Assembly: GCF_000213575.1 (NCBI RefSeq)
Contig: NZ_GL892009.1
Coordinates: forward strand, 186,001-250,000
Source of the DNA: Dysgonomonas mossii DSM 22836
Lineage (GTDB): Bacteria > Bacteroidota > Bacteroidia > Bacteroidales > Dysgonomonadaceae
Direction: 5' to 3'
Length of the DNA: 64,000 nt
Shown here in pieces: positions 1 to 7,683 of the stretch. The notes beneath the pieces are model-generated. The model searched no databases. It saw nothing but the letters and a program-made list of their open reading frames with translations, and had not been told where the DNA came from. Every line of letters begins with the position of its first letter. Position 1 is the stretch's first letter. The position numbers were made by a program, and so were the translations under genes.

Positions 1-476
1 ATAATTACTCTATTATCTATTGCCGAGTTATCTGATCTTGATAACTCTTTTTGAATTATAGACAAGCATTGTGTGATATTATAGAATTCCTCTTCTTGTA
101 TTTTGACACTTCTATGATTTAATAGATTATCTGTTAGCACCTTTCTATACAGATCATCTATAAGGTTAGGCTCTACTGCAATACCCCAACCGGATAGACC
201 TTTAAGTTCAGGGAGATTTGGAAGATTTGATTGTACTTGTCCCGGAAAAATATAAAATATAGATCTATCCTTTATTTGAAAGTCCTTAAAATCAATTTTA
301 ATATTTGCATTACATTTATCCATTACCATAAACATATAGTAATCATCTCGATGCATCTCCATATTAGCAATATCTATATTTGACCAACTATCGTAATTAT
401 CTTCTAAATTTATCAGTATAAAACCAATGTCGGTAAAATTTCCCAGTTTATGTACGGGTATGTTTTTTTTTGCCAT
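1..476 (-). CDS. AraC-like transcriptional regulator, N-terminal part (partial)
   Basis: The reading frame opens at an ATG at 476 and stays open leftwards to the window edge, giving about 158 residues with no stop. The protein begins MAKKNIPVHKLGNFTDIG and contains a cupin-like stretch ending in IFYIFPGQVQ, followed by a helical segment rich in charged residues. This is the usual look of the N-terminal sensing half of Bacteroidetes AraC-family regulators, whose DNA-binding helix-turn-helix domain would lie at the C-terminus beyond the edge. That domain is not visible, so the family call is inference. It lies downstream of the ZIP gene in the same orientation but is separated by more than 300 bases and is probably its own transcript. 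Confidence 0.6.
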   Translation of the reverse strand, partial: MAKKNIPVHKLGNFTDIGFILINLEDNYDSWSNIDIANMEMHRDDYYMFMVMDKCNANIKIDFKDFQIKDRSIFYIFPGQVQSNLPNLPELKGLSGWGIAVEPNLIDDLYRKVLTDNLLNHRSVKIQEEEFYNITQCLSIIQKELSRSDNSAIDNRVI

Positions 477-810
477 TATTCCAAAAGATTAAATCTTGCT
501 TTTTTCTCAAAAATAGATATATCTTCTGAAAGAACTGCTTATTCTTCCATAAAATAGCTTTTTCAAGGCTTAAATACGGATATGTAAATGAGAAAAAAGC
601 GCAGCTGATTGTATTCCGGCATTGATAGCTATGAGTGTAATATACTGCAATATGTGGGGATCGGAGAACTCAGAATCACTATTGATATAATTCCAAAGCG
701 ACTAAAGCGCAATATATAATCTTAAAATGAATAAAATATACCAACATTTTTGCTCCGTCTTTGTTTTATTTTCTATTTTCTAATATCATGTTGCCTCACA
801 AAGATAGAAT
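477..810. other. Intergenic region without a supported gene
   Basis: This 334-base gap separates the partial AraC-like gene from the ZIP gene. The minus strand carries a TATCTTTG box at 806-799 that fits the Bacteroidetes -7 consensus. It could start a long leader for the AraC-like gene, but no clear -33 element is seen. A short protein-like minus-strand frame ends at the stop at 570-572. It is blocked upstream by an in-frame TAG and has no start codon, so it is at best a gene remnant. Confidence 0.4.
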
Positions 811-1563
811 TCAGTGGCTATGGCCATTCTGTAGTCCTATGTAATAGATGAAAGCTAGCCCTGATAGAATAAAAATAATATTTACAGCCAGATTTTTCTT
901 GGTAGTATCCCGTAATATTTCCGGAATTAAACAGCCCGTAGCCAGATAAATAAAACCTCCGGCTGCTACGGGAAGCATATATATAGAAAAATGGGCGATT
1001 TGAGTTCCTATCCAAAGAGCTATCGCTGTTCCCAATATTGCTGTACAAGCTGAAATGAAATTAAATAGCAAAGCCTTACGTTTATTAAATCCGGCACGGA
1101 GCAATATGCCAAAATCGCTGATTTCCTGAGGTATTTCATGCAAGATTATACCTAGTGTTGTAGCCAGACCCAGTTCCGGGCTGAACATCCATGTCGCACC
1201 AATGAGTATACCGTCTACAAAATTGTGTATTCCATCGGCATAGAGGCTCAAATATCCATATGGTTTGATAGTCTTTTTGTTTCCATGGTTGATATGTATT
1301 AATTGTTCCATTACAAAAAACACTAAAAAACCTCCGAGGATGAACCATGAAGTTATTGCGGCTGATTCCATGTGAAAATAAGATTCCGGCACTAGCTGGA
1401 AAAAAGCATTTCCCAATAAGGTACCTATAGCAAAGCAAATCAGGAGATTTAAAATTCCGCTTAATTTGTCCGATTTAAAATATAAAAGAAATACCCCGAC
1501 AAATGACAGGGCACTGACAAAACATGCGCTTAATATCGCATATAAAGCATTATTAATTTCCAT
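811..1563 (-). CDS. ZIP-family divalent metal (zinc) transporter
   Basis: A 250-residue, highly hydrophobic protein with about eight membrane segments, the usual size for bacterial ZIP (ZupT-like) transporters. The two signature metal-site helices are present: HNFVDG with H113, N114 and D117, and HEIPQE with H142, E143, Q146 and E147. The loop before the first signature holds HINHGN, a short histidine cluster. ZIP proteins import Zn2+ (sometimes Fe2+ or Mn2+) across the inner membrane into the cytosol. It is the last gene of the leftward operon that begins at 3975, 21 bases after the DUF3299-like gene. The context with Zur-type regulators and COG0523 GTPases makes zinc the likely substrate. 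Confidence 0.9.
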   Translation of the reverse strand: MEINNALYAILSACFVSALSFVGVFLLYFKSDKLSGILNLLICFAIGTLLGNAFFQLVPESYFHMESAAITSWFILGGFLVFFVMEQLIHINHGNKKTIKPYGYLSLYADGIHNFVDGILIGATWMFSPELGLATTLGIILHEIPQEISDFGILLRAGFNKRKALLFNFISACTAILGTAIALWIGTQIAHFSIYMLPVAAGGFIYLATGCLIPEILRDTTKKNLAVNIIFILSGLAFIYYIGLQNGHSH

Positions 1564-1584
1564 ATCTGTAGTTGTAATTTTAAT

Positions 1585-2037
1585 TTATTTAATAACGCGT
1601 ACCAGTTCTGCATCATATAGCATATACATCAAATGGTAAGGGTCATTTCTGTTTAGTCGTAGAATTCCTTTTATTTCAATATATTTATCTGTTTTGACTC
1701 GCTTTAGTTCCTTGTGGCCTTTTTTTACAAATATCTCCATAACGGTTTCTATACCTCCCGTGCCACAGAAGAAACACATGTTTGACGGAGATTTAGAAAG
1801 GGCAAATATTTTGCCTTCCATATCAATCGGCACATAAAAACCTTTAATCAATATCTCTTTATTGTTGAGAGCTTCAATGCTCGCTCCAAAACGTGCTACA
1901 TCATAATATCCATCCAACGCTTTAACATAGCTGCGTTTCCACGTTACATCATTCAATGCCTGCCAGGCAATGGCTTTCTGGGCTTTTACCGAACAAAAAC
2001 AACAAATGAAAATTATAGCAAAAAATACTTTCTTCAT
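1585..2037 (-). CDS. Secreted DUF3299-like protein of a zinc ABC system
   Basis: A 150-residue protein with a signal peptide (about residues 1-19, ending in VKA-Q). The mature part has a beta-rich domain with a GFYVPIDMEG segment and then CFFCG (C88, C91), features of the DUF3299 family. From memory, DUF3299 proteins accompany FtsX-type ABC transporters in zinc-regulated operons of Pseudomonas (PA4063-PA4066) and Vibrio (zrg genes). The biochemical role is unknown; the cysteine pair could bind metal or act in redox. The start codon overlaps the end of the permease gene by four bases (ATGA at 2037-2034), so the two are translationally coupled. Confidence 0.7.
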   Translation of the reverse strand: MKKVFFAIIFICCFCSVKAQKAIAWQALNDVTWKRSYVKALDGYYDVARFGASIEALNNKEILIKGFYVPIDMEGKIFALSKSPSNMCFFCGTGGIETVMEIFVKKGHKELKRVKTDKYIEIKGILRLNRNDPYHLMYMLYDAELVRVIK

Positions 2038-3323
2038 TGACTTAATGTTTTTGAGATATTTGTTTTCATTGCTTTAATAGCGGGAATTATTGCAGCAACT
2101 ATACCAATGATCAAAGAAGCGATCAATAAAGAAAGATCCGTAGGAGTTACCCATTGTTGCAATGTGTAATTAAAGTTATTATCAGTATAGGTAGATAGAG
2201 CAAACATCACAAAACGGCTGGCCACAAATCCGACAATATATCCGATAATAGCAAAACTAATCCCTTCCAGAATAACGATAACAAACAATCGGAATCGACT
2301 TCCTCCCATAACGCGTATTAAAGCCAATTCATATTTTCTTTCTTTTAAGGAGTTCAGAAGAGAGATAAATATACTCAAGGCTGAGATTAGGATTATAAAT
2401 CCGCTTATATAAGTCAAAGCTTCTATCCCAAGCCCCAACAAGGAATACAGGCGATTTATTTCCTGTACGGGAGATGCAGCCTGCATATTTGTCGACTTAT
2501 TGATAAGACGCGGCAGGCTGATAGCACCCATCGGATTTTGGTACCGGATCAACAATGTTGTTATTTCTTTAGGATGCTCCCCTTCCTCGTGTTCACGTTC
2601 CTCATGGCTGTGATCACAATCTGCATCGTGCTCGTGCTCATGTCCCCCATCCGTATCATGCTCATGATCTTTTTCTGCCTCGTTATGCTCATGATGATGC
2701 TCATGACTATCATGTATTTTCCATACACTCTCAATATTGGTTAAGATCAATTGGTCGAGCACCGTTCCAGTTTCTTTAAAGATGCCCGTTACTGTATAAG
2801 GAGTACTCTCATGTACATCATCCGACTCTGCCGATAGCCCGTGTACCCCTGCAAATTGCCGGCCTATTACTAAGCCTGTTTTTGAGGCGACTTTCGAACC
2901 TATCGTTGCCTCAAAGTCTTTTTGCCACAAGCTTCCCGCTTGTATTTGTCCATTATAAATAGTGGGGTATGCCTTATTGGTTCCAACTATGCGGAATCCG
3001 TTAAAGTTATCTCCAAGGGCAAGAGGAATAGCCTGTTTTATCAAGGGATTCTTGCTCAGTTCTATTGACTCATTATAATCTATATTTCCGGTTGGATAAT
3101 CTACATGATAAATACCGGATAGTATCAGTTGTAGAGGGCTACCTTTAGCCCCCACTACAAGGTCAATTCCTCCGGCATTTTTATCCATTTGGTTTTCAAA
3201 TGAGTCTTTAAGGAGGAAAACCAAAGAGATAATAGTAACTCCGGTTGCAAAAAGAATTATATTCAAAACCGAGGATAACGGACGGCTCTTTATTTGTTTG
3301 AAGTTGAATTGTATAATATTCAT
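2034..3323 (-). CDS. FtsX/MacB-type ABC permease with histidine-rich loop
   Basis: A 429-residue permease of the LolC/MacB/FtsX type: one N-terminal membrane segment (about residues 18-38), a large periplasmic domain, and three C-terminal membrane segments (about 300-325, 343-372 and 393-418). Residues 204-250 form an insert with 15 histidines among Asp and Glu, and one cysteine. Such a loop is not part of ordinary LolC or MacB proteins and is a probable Zn2+-binding segment. It pairs with the ATPase encoded 10 bases upstream. FtsX-type permeases usually do not carry small solutes through a channel; they transmit force or extrude periplasmic substrates. Whether this one moves zinc, a zinc-binding protein or a lipoprotein is open. 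Confidence 0.85.
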   Translation of the reverse strand: MNIIQFNFKQIKSRPLSSVLNIILFATGVTIISLVFLLKDSFENQMDKNAGGIDLVVGAKGSPLQLILSGIYHVDYPTGNIDYNESIELSKNPLIKQAIPLALGDNFNGFRIVGTNKAYPTIYNGQIQAGSLWQKDFEATIGSKVASKTGLVIGRQFAGVHGLSAESDDVHESTPYTVTGIFKETGTVLDQLILTNIESVWKIHDSHEHHHEHNEAEKDHEHDTDGGHEHEHDADCDHSHEEREHEEGEHPKEITTLLIRYQNPMGAISLPRLINKSTNMQAASPVQEINRLYSLLGLGIEALTYISGFIILISALSIFISLLNSLKERKYELALIRVMGGSRFRLFVIVILEGISFAIIGYIVGFVASRFVMFALSTYTDNNFNYTLQQWVTPTDLSLLIASLIIGIVAAIIPAIKAMKTNISKTLSQ

Positions 3324-3333
3324 GTCTGTTTTT

Positions 3334-3975
3334 TTAAGATTCTAAATGAACGATTTTTGAGAAATCCGGAATAAGCCTGTTGTCATGTGTAACGATTACC
3401 AACCCCGCCTGAAGTTTTTCAGCCTGGTAGCGAAGCAGCTTTATAGCTTCTCTACAATTTTTATCATCAAGGCTGGATGTCGGTTCATCTGCGAGGATTA
3501 GCGAGGGTTTATTTATAACAGCCCGTGCTATAGACAGGCGTTGTAATTCTCCCTGACTCATCTCATTTGTTTTACGATTCCGACAATGACTTATATTCAA
3601 AGTATCGAACAGGATATCCAGATACACATTATCTACAGATAGCTTACTAAGGGATACTGTCATCTTTAGATTTTCCTCTGCTGTTAACGATTTTATAAAT
3701 TGAGGAGTTTGAAAAACAATTCCGATTTGCCGTCCTCTGTATTTATCCAACTTGGTACCTCTTAATTGAGCAATGTCATTTCCTTTTATCAAAATACTCC
3801 CCCTTTTGGGTGTAATCAAACCCGCAATCAGGTGAAGCAATGTTGTTTTCCCACAACCCGAAGCCCCGGTAATAAGTAAATGTTCTCCTTTTTCACAAAC
3901 AATATCCGGAAACACGAACGTATAGTTCTTATTATAAGAATATTGAACACTATTTGTTATTAAGTTTTTTTCCAT
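3334..3975 (-). CDS. ABC transporter ATP-binding protein (LolD/MacB-like)
   Basis: ATPase of 213 residues when started at the ATG at 3975 (MEKNLITN). An earlier possible ATG at 3996 lies inside the predicted -7 promoter box, so the shorter start is preferred. Walker A is GASGCGKTT (37-45), the signature is the variant MSQGE (139-143) instead of LSGGQ, Walker B ends in LADEPTSSLD (161-170), and the H-loop is VTHDNR. It is the first gene of the leftward zinc operon and energises the adjacent His-loop permease. Transcription probably starts at the TACATTTG box at 4001-3994, next to the palindrome at 4029-4055, so zinc repression is likely. Confidence 0.9.
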   Translation of the reverse strand: MEKNLITNSVQYSYNKNYTFVFPDIVCEKGEHLLITGASGCGKTTLLHLIAGLITPKRGSILIKGNDIAQLRGTKLDKYRGRQIGIVFQTPQFIKSLTAEENLKMTVSLSKLSVDNVYLDILFDTLNISHCRNRKTNEMSQGELQRLSIARAVINKPSLILADEPTSSLDDKNCREAIKLLRYQAEKLQAGLVIVTHDNRLIPDFSKIVHLES

Positions 3976-3993
3976 AACCAATAAAATTTTCAA

Positions 3994-4001
3994 CAAATGT
4001 A
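3994..4001 (-). promoter_or_regulatory. -7 box of the leftward zinc operon
   Basis: On the minus strand this reads TACATTTG, matching the Bacteroidetes -7 consensus TAnnTTTG. A TTG lies 18 bases upstream (minus strand) and a second TTG 21 bases upstream, both at the left edge of the palindrome at 4029-4055. The ATPase start at 3975 is about 20 bases downstream. Confidence 0.6.
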
Positions 4002-4028
4002 ATTATTTTTCTTTATCCGCAACAATGT

Positions 4029-4055
4029 TGCAAATGAATTTATATTACATTTGCA
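4029..4055. promoter_or_regulatory. Putative Zur box between divergent zinc operons
   Basis: A 27-base interrupted palindrome: TGCAAATG (4029-4036), an 11-base AT-only spacer, and CATTTGCA (4048-4055). The symmetry extends outward, with ACAATG before and CATTGT after, offset by two bases. AT-rich palindromes of this size are typical Fur/Zur operators. The right half-site overlaps a TACATTTG -7 box on the plus strand (4046-4053), and the left edge touches the -33 region of the leftward promoter. A bound dimer would therefore block both operons. Assignment to the regulator encoded immediately downstream is inference. Confidence 0.65.
4046..4053 (+). promoter_or_regulatory. -7 box of the rightward zinc operon
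   Basis: TACATTTG matches TAnnTTTG and overlaps the right half of the palindrome at 4029-4055. The regulator start codon at 4090 is 37 bases further on. The -33 element is less clear; a TTG at 4028-4030 is somewhat close. Confidence 0.5.
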
Positions 4056-4089
4056 TTGTCAATTCATTTCAGATTTAAAATACATCATT

Positions 4090-4500
4090 ATGGAATCTGT
4101 CAAAGAAATATTACACAGGAATAATTTAAAAGGAACATCAGCCCGTATCGCCATCTTGAATACGATTATAGGCAGTGAGGCTCCTTTGAGTGAATCTGAT
4201 ATAAAAAAAAGAATACATGAAATTGACAGGGTAACATTCTATCGCTCAATTAAAAGTTTGTTGGATACGAAGATTATTCAGGGCATAATCACCCAAAGAA
4301 AAATAATCAAATACACCTTCTGTCATGAGAATCATAGCAGTGAAACATCAGTCCGGTTTTATTGTACCGAGTGTAAAAAACTGACAGACGTGGAGATAGA
4401 AGCCCAGATTCCTGTTGTTCCGCAAGGATATACGGAAAAAACATGCAGTATAACTATAACCGGAATTTGCAAAGCATGTAATAATTCAGATGAAGATTAA
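4090..4500 (+). CDS. Fur/Zur-family metalloregulator (first copy)
   Basis: A 136-residue Fur-family repressor when begun at the ATG at 4090 (MESVKEIL). A start further upstream would lie inside the operator. The winged-helix part (about 1-75) includes the family stretch DRVTFYRSIKSL. The C-terminal dimer domain has two CxxC pairs, CTEC (92-95) and CKAC (127-130), which form the structural zinc site. CHENHSSE at 78-85 gives candidate regulatory metal ligands, although the classical HHDH motif is not conserved. Operon context with zinc chaperones and transporters favours Zur over Fur or PerR. It heads the operon and probably represses itself and the divergent genes through the palindrome at 4029-4055. 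A paralogue of the same length lies at 11782-12192. Confidence 0.85.
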   Translation: MESVKEILHRNNLKGTSARIAILNTIIGSEAPLSESDIKKRIHEIDRVTFYRSIKSLLDTKIIQGIITQRKIIKYTFCHENHSSETSVRFYCTECKKLTDVEIEAQIPVVPQGYTEKTCSITITGICKACNNSDED

Positions 4501-4541
4501 CGAGTGTCGCAATTTAACATTAAAATATAAAAGAGTCGATA

Positions 4542-4829
4542 ATGAAAGAGATCAAAGAAGAATATAAATTAATTGAATTCTATGCAAATTGGTGTGTTTC
4601 ATGCCACATACCCGAGATCACTACAGCCTCAATAGAGAAGAAAAATGAGAATCTTAATATTCAAAGAATAGATATAGATTCCAATCCGGATCTAACCCTA
4701 CAGTTTGGAGTTCGCTCTATACCTGCATTGACACTTCTTAGAGGAGAAACTGAAATTTGGAGATATTCAGGTCTGATATCCGAATCTGAACTGGTTTCCG
4801 TATTAGCAAAGCATTTAAATAATAAATAA
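4542..4829 (+). CDS. Thioredoxin-like protein (CVSC active site)
   Basis: A 95-residue protein with no signal peptide, so cytosolic. It has the thioredoxin core: FYANWCVSCHIPE (C18 and C21 in a WCVSC variant of WCGPC), the R-I-D-I-D strand, and the cis-proline segment RSIPALTLLRG. It is slightly shorter than E. coli TrxA. It lies 41 bases after the Zur-like gene and 6 bases before the next gene, so it is part of the zinc operon. A plausible job is to keep cysteine ligands of metallochaperones or of the CPIC protein reduced when zinc is scarce. That role is inferred from position only. Confidence 0.85.
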   Translation: MKEIKEEYKLIEFYANWCVSCHIPEITTASIEKKNENLNIQRIDIDSNPDLTLQFGVRSIPALTLLRGETEIWRYSGLISESELVSVLAKHLNNK

Positions 4830-4835
4830 AACAAG

Positions 4836-5471
4836 ATGGAAGTAAGCAATCTATTTTATGGGATACTCGCTGCATTAGGCTATGTATTACTGCAATCGAT
4901 GTTTATTGTTGGTGTGCGAATAGCTGCCGATGACAGCACTGAAATTTTACCCAACGGAAAACAAAGAGATCGTATGGGGATGATATTATATCCGGTTTTA
5001 AAATACCTGAGTCGAACAAAACAGGAAAAAATATACTATGAGGGTTCTCAGTTTACGAGTTTAATCAGCAAGATTAGGATGGCGATACCTGATTTGGCTA
5101 TAATTGAAGGAGATGGCCGATTGAAAATTATAAGCAGAGGGCGGTCTTTAGGGATATATTCTAATAAGATAGAAGATACACTCTATCACATTGACAACAG
5201 GATAAAGATAGAGATGGAAGAGGGACTACTTCGGTTTTACAGAATGGACGAGCAATACCGACTCAATAAATACCTGCGGAAACCTATTCTTCAATGTCCT
5301 ATCTGTATGTCTTCAGTCTGGAGTATACCCAGTTATTGGATACCCATTATATATAAGTTCGGCTTTAATATGGAGGTACTATATCTGGGAGCGGTTAATA
5401 TCTGTGTGGTAGCTTGCGTCAATGCCCTGATCTGGGTGAAATTCAAATCCATGCAGAAATCATTAATGTAA
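4836..5471 (+). CDS. Unrecognised membrane protein with a CPIC motif
   Basis: A 211-residue protein I do not recognise. It has one hydrophobic segment at the N-terminus (about 6-30), a soluble middle of about 120 residues rich in charged and aromatic residues, then CPIC (C154, C157) immediately before a hydrophobic C-terminal region (about 160-202) that can hold one or two membrane segments. The CxxC pair next to the membrane could bind zinc or form a disulfide with the thioredoxin encoded just upstream. It is 22 bases before the first GTPase gene and clearly co-transcribed. Similar small membrane proteins with a CxxC before a hydrophobic tail occur in phages, so a borrowed phage gene is possible. 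Confidence 0.6.
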   Translation: MEVSNLFYGILAALGYVLLQSMFIVGVRIAADDSTEILPNGKQRDRMGMILYPVLKYLSRTKQEKIYYEGSQFTSLISKIRMAIPDLAIIEGDGRLKIISRGRSLGIYSNKIEDTLYHIDNRIKIEMEEGLLRFYRMDEQYRLNKYLRKPILQCPICMSSVWSIPSYWIPIIYKFGFNMEVLYLGAVNICVVACVNALIWVKFKSMQKSLM

Positions 5472-5493
5472 AACAAATTATCAAATCAAAACA

Positions 5494-6465
5494 ATGAAGG
5501 GCAAAATCCCCGTAACGATAATAACCGGCTTTCTAGGAGCTGGAAAGACTACTCTTATCAATAACCTGATAAAGAAGCACCCTGATAAAAAGTTTGCTAT
5601 TATCGAAAATGAATTTGGCGAAATTGGCTTGGACGGGAGTTTCATTATCGGAGCTGATGAAAACATATTCGAACTGTCCAACGGATGCATCTGTTGTTCG
5701 TTGAACACCGATTTTTATGAACTGATCAATAAGTTACAAACAGGAGGATATGATTTCAACCATTTATTGATTGAAACAACAGGTATAGCAGATCCTACAT
5801 CGATCGTAAATGCTTTTCTTTCCGATTATGAGATCATCGAACGTTTTACTATTGATTCAGTTATCTGTCTGGCGGATGCTGTCAACATTGAAGATCTGAT
5901 AGACTCGGAACCGGAAGCCCGTAAACAATTAACTATAGCTGACATTATCTTATTGAACAAAATAGATTCGGTAAGGCAAGGTTACTGTGATGGGCTAATG
6001 AGTAGAATACAGGATTTTAACCAACTGGCTACGATATATCCGACTTCACAGGCAGATATTTCACAGTTGGAAATTCTGGATACTTGCCAGTATTCGGGCA
6101 GGAAAATAGAACAATCGGTTTCGACTTTTAAAAATCTTGCCTTTCTGGGAAGTAATAATCTAAAGCATGATATCAAATCAATTGGAATCTCCATTCCCGG
6201 AGATCTTGATTTTGAGCGTTTCCGCTTCTGGTTTGAGACAATTCTCTATTTTGCCAAGTACAGGCCATACCGGGTAAAAGGGATTCTCAGTTTTAAAGAT
6301 GTACCCGAAAAATGTATTCTGCATGCGATAAAAGATAATTATGTCTTTGACAGGGGCGATTTGTGGCAGCAAGACGAAGATCGTTATTGCAAGCTCGTAT
6401 TTATCGGTCGTAATCTGGATAATCTGGAAATAGAAGAAAATATATACAAATTAAGAGCAGAATAA
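5494..6465 (+). CDS. COG0523 (CobW-like) GTPase, putative zinc chaperone 1
   Basis: A 323-residue G3E-family GTPase. The P-loop is GFLGAGKTT (12-20), the family metal-binding motif CICC is at 65-68, the switch region contains ETTGIADPTS, and the guanine specificity motif is NKID. The C-terminal CobW domain ends near residue 320. Members of COG0523 deliver metals to client enzymes; those under Zur control (ZigA/ZagA/ZNG1 group) hand over zinc during starvation. The client here is unknown. A second paralogue follows after 15 bases. The two differ in C-terminal length, which suggests different clients rather than redundancy. Confidence 0.88.
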   Translation: MKGKIPVTIITGFLGAGKTTLINNLIKKHPDKKFAIIENEFGEIGLDGSFIIGADENIFELSNGCICCSLNTDFYELINKLQTGGYDFNHLLIETTGIADPTSIVNAFLSDYEIIERFTIDSVICLADAVNIEDLIDSEPEARKQLTIADIILLNKIDSVRQGYCDGLMSRIQDFNQLATIYPTSQADISQLEILDTCQYSGRKIEQSVSTFKNLAFLGSNNLKHDIKSIGISIPGDLDFERFRFWFETILYFAKYRPYRVKGILSFKDVPEKCILHAIKDNYVFDRGDLWQQDEDRYCKLVFIGRNLDNLEIEENIYKLRAE

Positions 6466-6480
6466 TAAACTAAAAAAACA

Positions 6481-7671
6481 ATGAATAAGATACCTGTAAC
6501 AGTCTTAAGTGGCTTTTTAGGAGCCGGAAAGACAACCATATTAAATCATATACTCAATAACCGGGAGAATATGAAAGTAGCTGTCATAGTCAACGATATG
6601 AGCGAAGTCAATATCGATGCACAGTTAGTGGAAAAAGGTTCGGCACTTTCCCGCACAGAGGAAAAACTGGTACAACTCAGCAATGGATGTATCTGTTGTA
6701 CTCTGCGTGATGATCTGGTAAAAGAAGTAACCCGCTTAGTTGAAAACGGCAAGTTCGATTATCTGCTAATAGAAGGAACGGGTATTGCAGAACCTATGCC
6801 GATAGCCCAGTCATTCAGCTATGCTTTCGAAGACTTGGGTGTTGATCTGACTAAAATTTCACGTCTGGATACAATGGTAACAGTTGTTGATGGCTTTAAT
6901 TTTTATAATGACTTCGGATCATCCGAAACATTAACAGACAGGGATCCAGACAATACGATCAGCGAACGTTCCATAGTAGACCTCCTCGTGGAACAAATTG
7001 AATTTGCGAATGTCATCGTACTGAATAAAGTAGACCTGATCTCGGCCCATCAACAAGAAGAGATGAAACATATTATCCGAAAACTAAATCCGGATGCAAA
7101 GATTATTCAAGCTGATCATGGAAAGATTGATCCGAAAGAAATACTAAATACCCATTTATTTGATTTTGCTGAGGCTGCTCAAAGTTCGGGCTGGCAGAAA
7201 GAACTACAGAATAAGCATACTCCCGAAACAGATGAATACGGCATCGGTTCATTTGTGTTTCGTGAGCATCGCCCTTTACACCCCAGAAGATTCAAGGAAT
7301 ATCTCAGCAAAAACTGGGATACAGGTATTGTACGTAGCAAAGGATTCTTCTGGCTGGCAAGCCGAAAGAATGAGGCATTATTACTAAGTCAGGCCGGAGG
7401 TTCTATCGTGGTGGAACGTATCGGTTCATGGTGGGCTTCTTTTCCAACAAAAGAAAGAAATCAACATCCTTCGTTTCAGGCAAATGAGGAATATATCATG
7501 GGTCGTTGGGATAAGACATGGGGTGACCGGATGAATGAGATTGTATTCATCGGACAAGATATGGATGAGCAAAAGATCAGAAAAGAAATGGAATACTGTC
7601 TCTGTACAGACATTGAATATAATGCTTATCAGAATGAACTGCTAACAGATAATAACTGGGATTTCTTATAA
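6481..7671 (+). CDS. COG0523 (CobW-like) GTPase, putative zinc chaperone 2
   Basis: A 396-residue G3E GTPase with GFLGAGKTT (11-19), CICC (70-73) and NKVDL. It is longer than its neighbour and has the extended C-terminal domain with [10 protein letters not shown], a WWASFP stretch and a [16 protein letters not shown] ending. This is the architecture of the Zur-regulated ZigA/ZagA type. The predicted role is GTP-dependent zinc transfer to essential zinc enzymes in the cytosol under limitation. It lies 12 bases before the TonB receptor gene, in the same operon. Confidence 0.88.
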   Translation: MNKIPVTVLSGFLGAGKTTILNHILNNRENMKVAVIVNDMSEVNIDAQLVEKGSALSRTEEKLVQLSNGCICCTLRDDLVKEVTRLVENGKFDYLLIEGTGIAEPMPIAQSFSYAFEDLGVDLTKISRLDTMVTVVDGFNFYNDFGSSETLTDRDPDNTISERSIVDLLVEQIEFANVIVLNKVDLISAHQQEEMKHIIRKLNPDAKIIQADHGKIDPKEILNTHLFDFAEAAQSSGWQKELQNKHTPETDEYGIGSFVFREHRPLHPRRFKEYLSKNWDTGIVRSKGFFWLASRKNEALLLSQAGGSIVVERIGSWWASFPTKERNQHPSFQANEEYIMGRWDKTWGDRMNEIVFIGQDMDEQKIRKEMEYCLCTDIEYNAYQNELLTDNNWDFL

Positions 7672-7683
7672 AGAAAAGGTCTA

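Noticed and set aside
2538-2744. 68-codon plus-strand frame opposite the His-rich loop
   Set aside because: The Met/Ile/Leu-rich translation is simply the complement of His/Asp/Glu codons.
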